The notes: generated by a model not told the origin, from the sequence alone. 64,000 nucleotides of DNA from Otatea glauca (GCA_036346275.1 CM070725.1:36022104-36086103); one strand, 5' to 3'; shown: positions 46,537 through 60,079, counted from the first letter of the stretch. A program made the numbers and translations.

Positions 46537-47501
46537 TGTAGAATCAAGGATAACCGACTAGAGGAGGGTGAATATGAGGTTTTTAAAATTCTTTAACTCT
46601 AATACAATAAATGAGCAAGTAAGACTATAGATATGAATTTAATCAATCAAAACCTAAATTGTCTAGGTTTCACTAAAGACATCGACAAAATAAGTCTAAG
46701 CAAGAATAGCACTCCTAGGGAAACAATCGAGCACAATGATCACTAGAAATACAAATTGCACAGATAAAAGTGGACAATAAGCAAACCACAATGAGAACAC
46801 AAGAACTTTTTCCTGTGGTCTCGAGACTTACCAGTCTCCCCTAATCCACATTAAGGAAGCTTGAACGAATCAAGACGGCTCCTTGCGCAATTGAATCTCT
46901 CTCGATCACTAGTGGTAGCTCTTCTTCGCTCCGAGTAGGTGAGCTCAAACCTTCACATAAATACTGGGTTCTTTCACAATCTTCTTGAAAGAATCACCGG
47001 CTTCTCACACCTCCAAGCCGTCTAGGAGGTGGCAACCTCTAAAAGAACAAAACTATGATGCTCGCTTGAGGATGATCAAGTGTTTTAATGACTCAAAATA
47101 AAAAAACTTACACTTGAATACTCTCAACAACTCACAAATGTAAAACTTAATGCACAAGAGTGAAGAGAATGTTGCAAGGGCTCAAGAAATATTCAATGAA
47201 GTGTCTAGCCTTCCTCTTAGTGCAGGTGAGGAGGTATGTATAGCTCCCAACAAGAATTCTAGCAATTGGAGGCCAAGATCCCAGTTTTTTATCCAAAACC
47301 GGTACTACCGCCTATATAGGGTCGATAGTGCCGGCTACCAAAGAAACGATCGAATTTTGCATTTAATGATGTTGGTGGAAAGAGCAAAGAGCCGATGCTA
47401 CAATACCCCCGGCACTACCGTCCTGTAGGACCTGTAGTGCCGGCCTTGAATCTTAAGAATATGCATTTTGACTCATCTATGTAAAATAACTATCGACAAT
47501 A
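46537..47501 (-). mobile_element. SIRE-like LTR, left fragment split by the 16 kb Copia
   Basis: Starts TGTAGAATCAAGGATAACCG, followed by ACTAGAGGAGGGTGAATATG, the same arrangement as the other SIRE-like LTRs here. It carries its own palindromic motifs (CCGGTACTACCGCC; GTAGTGCCGGC) at 47298-47455. It is interrupted at the target duplication CAATA (47497-47501) and resumes at 63757. The small frame 47150-47428 is not a gene I recognise. Confidence 0.75.
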
Positions 47502-49176
47502 TGTAAGGACAAAGTTGGCCTAGAGGGAGGGTGAATAGGCAACTTTAAAACTTTTAATTATTATTATGAAAAACTTTTCTCGATAAAAAGCAGAAACGGA
47601 AGCAATTAGTATAAAAGTCCAGCACAACACTTGTTCAAGAAAAACTTTGTAAGGAAGGGAGTTTCGAATGAGAAACTAAAAGAGAATAATGAGCGATAAA
47701 AATAAACACAGGAGAACCCAAAGATTTTCCACCGAGGTTCAGAGATCACTCCTACGTCCCCGTTAGAGCACTTCCTCAGAAGTATTACTCCACCAAACAG
47801 CCAATCTCAATAGCTTTTGGTTTTCCACTATCTTGACTCTTTCACTACTCCAGTGAGGTGAGTCTCAACCTTTCACAGCAATGCTGGCCTTCCACAATCA
47901 CTGTTGGATAGGTCGCACCAGTAACTTCTCCAACTGTTTAGGAACAGCTAGTTTCAAGAGTAATAGACTATCCACAAGCCCTGTCTCTTGGTTCAGTAGC
48001 TAAATGCAAACTAGACTTAGCTTGGAGCAAGCACTCTAAATATTCACAATGAGTGTTTGTGATTTCTGAGTTGAAGCTCAAACTCTTGATGAAAATGAAG
48101 CTTAGGAATTCTGAAGATCAAGAGTTGTATAGGATTTGAATGATGTCAAAGATGTTCAGGATATCAAAGATGTGAATGTGCAGAGCTCTCACTTATGTTT
48201 GTGAACCCAGGCATTTTATATATAGATCCTGAACAGAAATAGCTGTTACACCTGCCATTTGCCTGTTGGGGGTTGGTAGGTTAGATGGGGTAGGTCAACT
48301 GCTACCCTTTTGCAAGAATTCTATGGTGTATGAACCATAAGTCAAACTACACACACGCCGGACCGGAAATTTTAGTCCGGGGTACATAGTATTGAGAAGC
48401 ATTGTTGAACTCAGAGAGAAACAAGTTTGCGTCGGACTGAAAAAGTTGGTTCGGTGTACACAAGGAATTCTGGTCTGCATCAGACTTTATATTTCTGGTT
48501 CAAATAAATTTTAACACAGACTAGAATTTTATTTAGAGTGAAAATATAACTTATGCGGACTAATTTGAAGAAAGGATTTAGATTGGTCCGACGAACATAG
48601 TTCTACTTGGTTGAAAAAGAATCAAAGGAGAATTTATAACGCCGGACCATCAAAAATTGGTCCGGCGTACATAAAGTACGCTCGGTGAAGGAAGTTCTCA
48701 GCGTCGGATCGAAAATATCAGTCCGGCGTACATGGTGTACGCTCGGTGAAGGAAGTTCTCAGCATCGGACCGAAAATATCAGTCCGGCGTACATGGTGTA
48801 CACTCGGTTAGAATTAGAACTTAGGATCTTTGAGCACCTGAATAAAATGAAGTTTGGTCCAGAGAGAATTGTTTTGGCTAACAAGATAAAGCTCTGGATT
48901 TTTTAGAGAGAAACATGAAAAGTACTATGCTCCAAGTAATCTTAGTGATTTTGCATATGAACCAAGATAATTTCTTATGTATAATCCCTCTTAATAGTAC
49001 GGTGATTTTAACTATATGGTTTAAATCAACTCCCAAGCCGAAACTAGAAAAACACCTTAGCCTTGATCATCAAAACTGACTATTTTCAGTTTACACTGAG
49101 TATCCTTTTTAGTCATCAACACCAAAACCTATATGATAAGCATAATTTATAAAAATAGGGAGCCTGGATGCTCTCA
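47502..49176 (-). repeat. 3' LTR of the SIRE-type Copia (1675 bp)
   Basis: Matches 61866-63751 throughout but lacks about 210 bp between two CAGAGAGA words that the other LTR has at about 62779-62996. Contains palindromic units CCGGACCGAAAAT...AGTCCGGCG at 48335-48805. Confidence 0.95.
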
Positions 49177-49191
49177 ATCTCCCCCTTTTTG
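49177..49191 (-). other. Polypurine tract of the SIRE-type Copia
   Basis: On the minus strand it reads CCAAAAAGGGGGAGAT directly before the LTR. A second purine run, AGGGGGAGT, lies about 115 bp further inside near 49302-49310. No gene lies between here and 49577. Confidence 0.8.
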
Positions 49192-49576
49192 GTGATTGAT
49201 GACAATGTCTTTGATATACTGCTCAGAGCTATAAAAGGATTACTTTATCCTGCAAATACAAGTTAGTCTGATAGAACAAATAACTCAAATATTTTATACT
49301 CCCCCTGAATGAATGCATGAGATGAATTTTAATTGAACACATGAAGCAATATTAGAAGCATTCAGAATATAACAAACTCTTTCAAGAAAAGCAAGTGTGC
49401 ATAAAGCAAAGTCCATAAAAGATTTGAGTTTCTATATAACAAACTCTTTAGATAACAAGCTTTAGATTACTAAGATAGGGGGCTCTGTAGAGAGCATACT
49501 TCTAATCTTAACCCTCTTAAACTAATACTATTCTTTTATTATTCTTCTCCCCCTTTGGCATCAATAGCCAAAAAGG

Positions 49577-52064
49577 TTACTTCTTGCGTTTTGAGAAAGT
49601 CCTTTTCAGCATACTTGCTATCCTGGAACTTGTGCTTCTTCTTGGAGGAGAAGGAGATGATTGCTCTTGGTCTTTGTCAGAGTGTGGAGTGGCCATGGCT
49701 TGATCATGCCGGCTAGGATAATCAGGATCACCAGGCTGAGGATTGAATGTGAGTTCACTGAAATCATGCTGGACATCTCTTATCAGCTCTTGAGTTTCTT
49801 CAGACTTATCCAACAAGATTTGTGCAAGTTGTTCCTGATTAGACACCAGGTTATTTCTAGCATCTTTAGAGTAATCTCGAAGATAATCAAGCATATCCCC
49901 TTGCCAATCCAAATAGCTGCCAGACTTCTCAAAGTTCTTGTACACAGTTTGAGCAAATTTGTCGATCTTTGCATCTTGAGCATTTTGCTTTTTGTTGAGA
50001 TCATACATTATGTCTTTGATCATTAGTTCCTCAGTCTTGATCTCACCTAACCACTTCCTCATATCCCATTGATTTCCTCTGATCATGTCAAACCTTTTAT
50101 AGGTTTCATCTCTGAGATTTGCTTGGTCTTGGTAGATCTTTTGCAATAATTCTTGCTGTTGTTGGATGGCTGTCATCTGCTCATTATGTCTCTAGGCTGC
50201 CAACCTCCTTTCTTCTTCAAAGCTTTCTTGTGCATGTCTGAGGTCAGTGTTGTATTGTTGCTCAAAAGAAGTGAACCAACCAAGCTGAGAATCCCACCAA
50301 GATGGTTGTTGACCAAAATCATGAGTGGACTCGGGTTCAGCAAATTTAGAATAGTGAGAGTCCTCATCTGAGTGCTGAGAAAATGTTGGCATATGACCCT
50401 GAGGTGGCCTAGAACCACCTGCTTCATGTTCATAGGCTGGTAATGGAAATCTTTGACCCTCCATGAATCTAGCTGCAGCTGCTAGTTCTTGTAATTTGTG
50501 CACTTCCTCATCTTCATGATGAGACTCTAAGCTAACATGGATTTCAGTATGTTCAGATTGTCCAAACCTTTGCTGACTATGATGTTCAGAGCTATAGTTC
50601 AGAATTTCTGTAGGAGTATGTGGAAAGTCAGGAGCTGGAAAAATGTATTCCTGAGTATGATAGCTGTGACTTGGAGCTCCACCACCATCATCTGAATTTC
50701 CATGTATCTCAGTGCCTTCTTGAGCACTTGGCTCATGAATTACTAGTAATGGAGTAGAAAGTCTAGCTAGCCTCTCATCTTGCGCAACTGGCTTGGGCAT
50801 TTTGTATTGCTTTGGTCTATAATTGAAATCCCTGTCCTCCTCAAGCTGGGAGATGATCCCTTGGGCCAATAACATTTGAGTGATTTGCATGGCAAAAGGG
50901 AGAGGACTGTCCATTTTTCTGTAAATAGCTTCTTCCATCTCTCAAAAAATATAGTCTGTCAAGTCAATGGGTTGTCTTGACAAAATTAGATGCAGCAACC
51001 AAGCAAGACATGGAGTTATTCCCTCCTTGTAGCAGATTTAGGGTACATTGTGTGTCTGAGAATTAGGAGCAGAGCCTTGGCCTCAGCAGTTAAACAATGA
51101 GCCCTATTAGCATTAAATCCATCTTCATGGATATTTATGTAGATGTGAGCAGATACTTGCAAGTCAGGCATGTGACCAATCTGCCTCCATCTATTTCCAG
51201 AAAACATCCTATCATGAATCCTAGTTCTGTTTAGCAAAGAACTTGACGCTCCAATAGCTGCTTCAAACTGAGGTGATCTCACTTTCTCTTATTTCCATCA
51301 ATAGTAAACAGAATATAGTTTCTATTCTTGTTCACTAACAAGGATGCATAGAATTCCATAATTCTGTTTTCATTCCAGGCTGGCCAAGCAGAAGACATAA
51401 GGCCAGCAAGGCCTAGAATTGATCTGACACAATCTAGAATTCTATTTGATTCTAGAACTGAGCTAATCTGGTTCCAATCAACATATTGATGCTTGCATAG
51501 AGCTGACAGGAGTTTACCATTCCTATTTTTCCTGTATTTGTAGCCCATATATATATTTCTCTGGAATGTGGTGATGAATTGCTCATTAAAGGAAGGTCTA
51601 TCAAAAGGAAACCAGATCCTTTCAGGCACCAATCTAGCAGCTCTTAGTTTCTTTCCACCTAGGACAGCTAGCTCATGCCCACAAATCATGTCAATTTCAC
51701 CACTAAGCTCTATTTCTTCATCAGAGGATATGTTTGCACTAGGCTGATAATCACTATCATCTGAAGAATAGGTTGAATCATGTTGCACTGGTTGTTTTCC
51801 TCTTTTTGATGGTTTAGTAGTTACTTTCTTTACTACACCACCAGACTGCTGGGTTTGACTGGATCTGTCTGTTTTGGCTTTCTTTTTCTCTTTGACTTTA
51901 TCAACAATTTTTCCAAAAAGACCTCTTTTGTTTGGATTTTCGGAACTCATCTTGACTAAAGCTTCTTTATCAAGCAGAAAAACTGAGCTGTTTTGGTTGA
52001 CAGACAAGCAGGCTGTTTGCAGACAATGCAAAACGCAAGAACTGAAGAACACCCTAAAGAACAA
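49577..52064 (-). pseudogene. Envelope-like third ORF of the SIRE-type Copia
   Basis: This is a third ORF after RNase H, as in SIRE/Maximus elements; the family's product has no proven function. The frame opens at 52064; an internal Met at 51950 starts the more conserved part. First come a Lys-rich and Ser/Asp-rich N-terminus and a domain (about 51690-51279) resembling the plant transposon protein PF20167 (NENRIMEFYASL near 51360). After a frame change, 51282-51016 continues it. After another, 50938-50192 is a His/Gln/Glu-rich low-complexity region. An in-frame TAG (50192-50194, from CAG) precedes the last part, 50176-49577, which is coiled-coil-like and ends in a Ser/Arg/Lys-rich basic tail. 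I see no clear signal peptide or hydrophobic membrane segment, so envelope function is doubtful. Confidence 0.72.
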
Positions 52065-53265
52065 GAAGAAGACCTTAAGAGACGATTTCTAACTTAGGGT
52101 TTCAGTCTAAGCAAAGATAAGATATAAAGATTGAAGAACTTACAGAACCCTAGACGCAATGCCTTGCCGTGAGCACGCAGAGACACCGTTGTCAATCACC
52201 CGGTCAGGATGAGCTTCGGTGAGCAGAGGGTTTTTGTGCTCAAGAACAATCTTGCGAGAAGATTTGTGGATCAAAGAGGTTTGAGAGGCTTCTGAAGAAG
52301 ATGAAGCTATAAGTAGCGCATAATGCGATGAGTAAAATAAGGAAGTTATTGCAGTCGTTTTGAGATTGGACAACATATGGGAAAAGAGATGACTACAACT
52401 GCCTGGTTTTGAAGGAAGTCTCTTTATGGATTGGGGTCGGAAAACAGAGAATCCAAGAAACAAGTTTACCAAACTCAGATAGGTTAAGTAGAGATAAGTC
52501 CTAAGAATAGGTAAGATTTTGACGAATATAGCAAGGAAGAGATCTTTTAGAGTTTTGAGATGAACACGGTTTGAAAAAGATAAGTGCTTAGATGACAGAG
52601 TTATTGCCGTACAAGCTTTGGACAACTTTTTCAGATAGATCTGAACACCTTTTATCCGCGCCGGACTGATTCCTGATGGTTTTCCATCTGCGCCGGATCG
52701 TGTCCGTATAAGACACACTTGGTCCGTCGTAGCTGGAAAGCTCTCGGTTAGGTTCAACAGTCCGTTGTACTTGAATATACAGATATAACTAATTTCTTAA
52801 AGATTTTCTGAGATCTCTCTTTTAAGAAAAATACACAAACTTTTTAGTGGGATCTTAGAATAATCTTAATATCAATAAATTCAGGAGATGTTGGATTTCA
52901 AGAGGAAATGTATGAGCTCTAATTTTCATAAGAGCATGAGTATGATTAACTTCAAGCTCAAGAAAAGAGAACTCATGTGCTAAGTAATTTAGGTTTTTCA
53001 AGAGTTCTTATTTATATAAGTATTTTTCTTCTGAAACTTACCTAACCTAATTACTGTGTTTTTAGGAAAGTGTAGTATTATACTAGAGAAAGAGAAGGCT
53101 TTCAGCAGCAATTTTATGACTATTAGTTTTTCAAGTGAACCTATTTAATTTTATAATCTAGCTTTAATATTATTCAGCACCAGTAATTTCTTTTGATCAT
53201 ACAAGGGTAGCAAGATATGCATGACAGGCAAACTTGACTCCCCCTCAGTGTGATATTTGAAAGAA
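52065..53265 (-). other. Spacer between RNase H and the third ORF
   Basis: No gene recognised. One open frame (minus, 52140-52757) has no recognisable domain. The part 52650-52770 contains GCGCCGGACTGAT and GCGCCGGATCG, the same kind of CCGG motif as in the LTRs. Confidence 0.6.
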
Positions 53266-55876
53266 TCAAATAATGTTTGAACAAGCAAGAATATTTAGTT
53301 CATTTCTTAATTTTGAAAATCTGGCCTCATCAAGTGGTTTAGTGAAAATATCAGCTAATTGATCCTCAATCCTCACATGACTAAGCATAATATCACTTTT
53401 GGCAACATGATCACATATGAAGTGATGTTTTATTTCAATATGCTTAGTTCTGGAGTGCTGGACCGGATTGTTGGCTATTTTCACTGCACTTTCATTATCA
53501 CATAACAGAGGCACATTTTCAAACATAATACCATAGTCCAAAAAGGTTTGTTTAATAAAAAGAATTTGGGCACAACAACTGCCTGCAGCAACATATTTAG
53601 CTTTAGCAGTTGACAGTGCTACTGAATTTTGTTTCTTTGAACACCAAGACACTAAAGATCTTCCAAGTAAATGACAACCCCAGAGGTGCTTTTTCGATCA
53701 ACTTTGCAACCGGCATAATCAGAATCTGAGTAGCCAAGAAGTTCTAAAGAAGCACCTTTTGGGTACCATAAGACAAAACAAGGAGTATGCTTTAAGTATC
53801 TGAAAATCCTTTTTACTGCACTAAGATGTACTTCCTTAGGTGCAGCTTGAAATCTAGCACACATGCATACACTAAACATAATATCTAGCCTAGATGCTAT
53901 CAAATAAAGTAAAGAACCTATCATGGATCTATATAACTTTTGATCAATGGACTTACCTCCCACATCTTGATAAAGATGTGTATTGGTTGCCATAGGAGTT
54001 TTAAGAGGCTTGCATTCTTCCAGATTAAAGCGTTTGAGAAGGTCTTTAGTATACTTCTCTTATGAGATGAAAGTCCCTTCCTTCAATTGCTTGACTTGAA
54101 ATCCCAAAAAGAATGTAAGCTATCCCATCATTGACATTTCAAATTCTTTAGCCATTTGATTACTGAATTCTTTGCATAGAGACAAATTAGTACTTCCAAA
54201 GATAATATCATCAACATATATTTGGCAAATCGTTAATGTACCATTGAAGTCTTTCAGAAATAATGTTAGATCAACCGTCCCAATTTTGAAATTCTTTTCT
54301 AGTAAAGAGTCTCTAAGGCGCTTATACCATGCCCTAGGGGCTTGTTTCAAACCATATAGTGCCTTAGATAACTTATATACATGATTGGGAAATTTCATAT
54401 GTTCAAAACCAGGAGGTTGTTCAACATAGACAGTTTCTTCAATGATACCATTAAGAAAAGCACTTTTAATGTCCATTTGAAAAAGAGTAATATTGAAATG
54501 ACATGCAAAGGCTAGAAGGAACCGTATGGCTTCAAGTCGAGCTACAGGTGCATAAGTTTCTCCATAATCCAAGCCTTCAACTTGAGAGTATCCTTGAGCC
54601 ACTAGCCTTGCTTTATTTCGTGTGACCACACCATTTTCATCTTGTTTATTTCTAAAAGCCCACTTTGTTCCAATGACATTGTGATTTGTGGGTCTTTCCA
54701 CTAAGTTCCAGACTTTGTTTCTTTCAAAATTGTTGAGCTCTTCTTCCATTGCCATAATCCAATTAGCATCCTTCAAGGCTTCATCTATATTTCTAGGCTC
54801 AACACATGAAACAAAAGAATAATATTCACAAAAAGATGCTTGTTTGGAACGAGTTTGAACACCATTACTAAGTTCACAAATGATTTGATCTATAGGATGA
54901 TCCTTTGTTATGGTGTGATGGCTCTTTATGAAGTTCAGTCATTCATCCTTCTTTTCATCATCTCCAAGTTGTGATCCATCTTGAGGTATTGTAGACATTT
55001 GTGGTAGATCATCTTTGTCTTCTTTGGGATTGATCCATTAGATTAATCAAATTTAACATCATAGGTTTCTTCTACTAGCCCACTTGTATTATTGAACACT
55101 CTATAAGCTTTAGATTTAGAAGAATAACCTAACATGATACCTGTGTCACATCTCTTTTAAAATTTTGCTAAGTGTGTTATCTTTTTATAGATATATACCT
55201 TGCATCCAAACACACGAAAATATGAGATATTAGGTTTTCTTCCTACCAGAAGCTCATATGAAGTTTTCTTGAGAAGTCGGTGAAGATAGAGCTCATTGAT
55301 AGCATGACATGCAAGATTGATAGCTTCACGCTTGTAAAGCATCAGAAGTATTATATTCATCCAACATTGTCCTTGCCATGTCTATGAGAGTTCTATTTTT
55401 CCTTTCAACCACACCATTCTGTTGAGGAGTGTATGTGGCTGAAAGTTCATGCTTTATACCTAACTCATCACAGTATTCAATAATGTTAGTATTGACAAAT
55501 TCAGATCCATTGTCACTCCTGATCTTCTTAATGGGACAGTCAAATTCATTTTGAGCTCTTTTTGCAAAAGTTTTAAATATTCTTCCCACTTCACTTTTAT
55601 TTGGGAAAAAGAATACCCATGTGAATCTAGAGAAATCATCCACAATTACAAGACAGTATGAGTTGCCACCTATACTTGCATATGAGGTAGGACTAAAAAC
55701 ATCCATATGCAAAAGTTCTAGGGGCCTAGTAGTGGACATAATATTTTTAGCAGGATGAGAGTTAGCTACTTGCTTGCCTTCTTAACAAGCATTGCATAGT
55801 TTATCCTTTTCAAATTTAACATCTTTTAGGCCCACTACTAGCTCATTTTTTAAAAGCTTTTTAAGATTAGACATAC
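53266..55876 (-). pseudogene. pol: SIRE pol, 3' part: integrase core, RT, RNase H
   Basis: From 55876 downward: the last part of the integrase zinc-binding region (KLCNAC, then TAA at 55782-55784), the integrase core with HMDVF near 55710, SDNGSEF near 55500 and NGVVERKN near 55400, and a frame change near 55345 with the integrase C-terminus to 55157. Degenerate sequence follows to about 54780. RT (RVT_2) is at 54776-54120 with VARLEAIR, QMDIKSAFLNG and the catalytic IYVDDIIFG. A stop at 54120-54122 and more stops come before 53993. RNase H lies at 53993-53266 with SDSDYAG and, in another frame, ALSTAKAKYVAA. It cannot give a full product as it stands. Confidence 0.93.
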
Positions 55877-56759
55877 TGTAAGGTCGAGGATGCCGACTAG
55901 AGGGGGGGTGAATAGGCGGCTTTTAAAATCTCTCTCTTGATTTCTACAAAGCAATTCACCCCTAATTATCCTTATGCCAAAACCTTAACAAGTATTAATG
56001 CGGAAGCGATAAACTAAGGTTTTGACAATTAAAGCCTAAAACAACTAGGCTCACTATGTGCACTAACTAATTATATCTCTAACAAGAATTGCAATTCTAA
56101 AGACAAGCAATCAATCAATTTAATTATATGAATATAAATTGCTTGAATATAAATAATGAAAACAATGCAAGCACAAGAGACACAATACTTTTTACCGTGG
56201 TGTTCGGAGACTTGCCGGTCTCCCCTAGTCCTTATTGAGGTTAGCCCAAACATATTGAACCGGCTCCACGAATTGAGCACCCACCTCAAATCCACTAGTG
56301 GTAACTCCTTTTCCCTCCTAGGTAGGCGAGATCCAACCTTCACAAATTTTGCCGGGGCTTCTCACAACCTCCGTTGAGAAGCTCACCGCGCACGACGCTC
56401 TACGCCGTCTAAGAGGCAGCAACCTCCAAGAGTAACAAGTCAAACCCTTCCACTTGAACTTCACCTAGTGCAACACATGCACTCTGGTGACCTCCTACAT
56501 GCAACACATACACTAGGATACTCCTCAAGTGCAACACATGCACAAGAGGCTCTCAATCCTCTCCTAATTGCAACACATGCAATTAGAGGCTCACACTAAC
56601 TCAAGAAACAAATGGAAGAGGGCAACACATGCACACAACTCCTACAAACACCCAAATGCTCTAGCACACAGCCACAACTACAGCCCTTGCTCCCCAAGGC
56701 CTCCTTTTATAGCCTCCAAGCCAAAACTAGCCGTTGGGGACAAATTGGGCAAAAGTCCA

Positions 56760-57240
56760 GAAAACCCGGTGCTACCGCCCTACTAGACCCGGTAGCACCG
56801 GCCTCCTCGCCAAAGGCTACAAAACTAGCCGTTGCAAGAAATCCGGCAGCACCGGCCAACTGGGAGCGGTGCTACCGCTCGGGCGGTAGCACCGGCCTTC
56901 ACCTCGGTAGCACCAGACCCAAGCCGAACACAAAAACATCTCCTCTGGATTTTTCACACCGGCTAGAGGAGCGGTAGCACCGGACCTCCGGTGCTACTGG
57001 CCTACCATGGGCGGTAGCACCGGACCTCCGGTGCTACCGGCCTACCATGGGCGGTAGCAGCAGACCGCCAATCCGCCCAAAAACATCCCTCTCTGGAATT
57101 TTCACACCGGCCAGAGGGGCGGTAGTACCGAACCTCTGGTGCTACCGGGCTACCATGGGCGGTAGCACCGGATCGACCTGTAGTACATGCTCCCATAAGC
57201 GGTACTATCGGCCCTACATGGGCGGTACGACCGGCCATAA
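56760..57240. repeat. GGTAGCACCGG palindromic array
   Basis: Repeated GGTGCTACCGCCC, GCGGTAGCACCGG and CACCGGACCTCCGGTGCTAC units, many self-complementary. A segment of about 46 bp around 56970-57055 is duplicated in tandem. Confidence 0.92.
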
Positions 57241-57339
57241 GGAGAAAACACGGTTTTTCACAAAAACTTTTCTCCAAACCATTAAAGATTTATTCTTTGA
57301 GCTATGTGAGGATCAACACATGATCACAACATTATGCAA

Positions 57340-58110
57340 AACACATTTGCACATGTTAATCACATACTTCAAAGAATCTCATTAAGCACAACTTATTTGC
57401 AAAACACATTTGCCAATAAATCAAGAACTTATGAGATCAATCCTCTTATCCATGTGATGATCAACACATGATCAAGTCAATTTGCAAACCCTATTCACAT
57501 GCTCTAGGATCGAAACCCATAATCTCAAGTTCATTTGCAAAACACATTTGCAAATAACAACTCCAACTTATTTGCAAAACACATTCGCAAATAAACCACG
57601 AACCTATAAGATCAATCCTCTTAGCCATGTAAGGATCAACACATGATCCCGACACTTTGCAAAACACATTTGCAAATGCCAACACATGCTCTAAGATCGA
57701 ACCTCATAACTTTCAGCTTATTTGCAAAACACATTTGCAAATAACAAGTCAACACTTTTCAAAAACATATTTTGCAACTAAACCAAGCTTAGCCTTGTAA
57801 TGATCAACACATGACCTAATCACAAGCTAAAACACCAAAGCATGAGCTCTCTATTTGCAACACATGCAAATCTCTAGCACCATGCAAACAACCACAACAA
57901 ATTCAAGTGCATAAGCTCTCTATTTGCAACACATGCAAAACTTAGCTCCAAGCAAAAACCAAATCAAATAAGATTCAATTAAGATGCAAGCATGAGCACC
58001 CTTATTTGCAACACATGCAAATATTTAGCTCATACAAAATCCAATGCACAAGCTTCACCCATTTGCAACACATGCCAAATGGTTAGCTTCATGCAAACAC
58101 CAAACAAGAG
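57340..58110. repeat. Interspersed CACATTTGCAAA / CACATGCAAA motifs
   Basis: The word TTTGCAAAACACATTTGC and its shorter form TATTTGCAACACATGCAAA occur about fifteen times at irregular spacing. CAACACATG and GATCAACACATGAT words continue to about 58680. Confidence 0.88.
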
Positions 58111-59137
58111 AGTGAGCTAGAGTGAACCGGATTGAGTTCATCAACACATGATGAAACTCAAGCTAAAAGACTCAACCCCTCTTAATAGTACGGCGATCTA
58201 AACTAGACTCTTTAGCCTATCTAGTTATACCTTTGCCTCACGCGATCCACTTGGAGCTTTTATGATTTTCAATTATCTTTTCTCCGGGATCAAATCTTCT
58301 TCTTCTTGTTCACCAACACATGATGAACCTTCTCTAGCCCTTCTCTTTACTTTGGAATCACCTCTTGAATCTCATGAACACATGATGACTTCTTCTTCTT
58401 CTTCCCAATTCTTTATCATCTTGGACTCAACCTACTTCACAACTCATGGAAGATGTTAGTCCAACAAACACGGTTGTCTCAATCATCACCGCACTCCATT
58501 AACACATAATGGATGCCTCCAAGATTGATTGAGCACAACTCAAATCAATTTGAAAGATTAATTGTGTCTTGAGTACTTTGATGCAACTAATGCTTCATTA
58601 TACTCAAGAACTTTTCACTTGTCTTTAATCAATGAAGAACACCATCAACACATGATGAAATGTCCTTTTATTGATTGAAAGACAATCGAACTCAATTTAA
58701 ATTTCATTTAAATTGATATGAGTATATATATAACTACACATGTTTCATATACTCAAATGATTGTTTCAAAGTCTTGATCATTTATATGTTATTTAGCAAT
58801 AAGACATGGATCAATACTATTGAAACAACAAGTTAAATTATAAACTCCCCCTAGATGTGTGCATTCATGTATTATATGAATTAGGAACATAATGCACATA
58901 TTTGGACTAAAGCAATGGAAGAGTTCATACTTTAACTTGAATCCTAAGTATGCATTAAGTTAATAGAGTGAATACAAGTGCATACCTTAGGTTTTCCATT
59001 TTCCATCCAAATATGAGACTAATAAGAATAAGGCTCAATTAAACATGTTAGACTCATAATGATTAGATTTGTCATTAAATAATGATTAAACATTAATATT
59101 AAACCAATCACCAAAACTAATGGAGCTTGAACTTACA

Positions 59138-60079
59138 CATACCTACATGCCCAAGTCTTCTAAGCCAAAGCCAACCATGTGAAACTTTAGCAAGCAGACA
59201 AGTTGCGATACATGAGGAATTAGAGTTAAAGTCAACAAGATAGAGATTTTGAAATCTGAAACCCTTAAAAATAAGCTTCTCATTTTTGTCAAGAACTGTT
59301 ACTCTATCACTTGAAAAAATACAATAAAAACCTAGATCACAGAGTTGAGCAACAGACAAAAGATTGAAATTTAAAGAATCAACAAGTAATACATTTTCAA
59401 TAGAGTGATCATTTGAGATAGCTATTTTACCATTTTCCTTTACCTTTCTTTTACTGTTATCTCCAAAAGTGATTTTGTAACTTGAATCTTTTTCCTTTTC
59501 AACTGAACTGAACATTCTTGAGGTGTCGGTCATGTGTTGTGTGCATCCACTGTCGATAACCCAGTGCTGATCGCCACTCTTGTAATTTACGTAAAAGAAT
59601 GTTCATTTCTTGATTTTAGGTACCCAAATTCTTTTGGGTCCATTAGTGTTAGTCTAAACAATTTTGGGGCCAAATGGATTAGTAAGTAAGGACTTAGGCA
59701 CCCAAATAGCTTTAAGATTTTTATCTAGATTAGAGGGGCCAACATATTTGACATTCATTTTACCCCTAAAATCCTTAAACAACATATAATATGCATCAAC
59801 CATGCATCTTCTGTTAACCTTAGCATATGAAGCACAGGCAAACTTGCAATTTATAGAAGCATGATTGTAGTTATGACAATAATAGCATTGAGTCCTACTC
59901 TTGACAAAGTTTATCTTGAGTTTTGTCTGTTCATTCCTTTTGGGCATAGATTTGGCTCTATAACCCAATCCCTTTTTACCCAGAACAACCTTTTGCTCAC
60001 AAAGAATTTTATCAAGAGTGGCACTACCAAGGAAGCATTTTTCTAATCCTTTGTCAAATTTTGCTACCTTGGATTTCAT
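59138..60079 (-). pseudogene. pol: SIRE pol, 5' part: protease and pre-integrase
   Basis: The frame starts ATG 60079, overlapping the gag stop (ATGA), in the -1 frame relative to gag. A knuckle-like CYYCHNYNHASINC lies near 59850-59890. There is a stop at 59654-59656 and another shortly after. The protease motif VIDSGCTQHM is near 59530-59560. The gag_pre-integrase domain runs to LGHVGM, where the solo LTR is inserted. Beyond it the reading frame resumes at 55871 in phase. Confidence 0.88.

Larger units (their letters stand above)
55877..59137 (-). mobile_element. Solo SIRE-like LTR, 3.26 kb, inside the SIRE integrase
   Basis: Plus-strand start TGTAAGGTCGAGG, then ACTAGAGGGGGGGTGAATAGG; end GGAGCTTGAACTTACA. 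It is bracketed by an exact duplication CATAC (55872-55876 and 59138-59142). The split protein reads ...LGHVGM before and SNLKKLL after it, so the insertion is precise. It is a different family from its host LTRs. It is long for a solo LTR, but I see no coding region in it. Some open frames (56612-56977, 57047-57385) come from the repeat array. Confidence 0.85.

Noticed and set aside
49661..50026. Plus-strand frame opposite the third ORF of the SIRE element
   Set aside because: Its hydrophobic look comes from the complement of a charged coiled coil. No promoter or poly(A) signal was seen.
52140..52757. 205-codon minus-strand frame between RNase H and the third ORF
   Set aside because: No recognisable domain. 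It contains LTR-type CCGG motifs and is not needed to explain the element.
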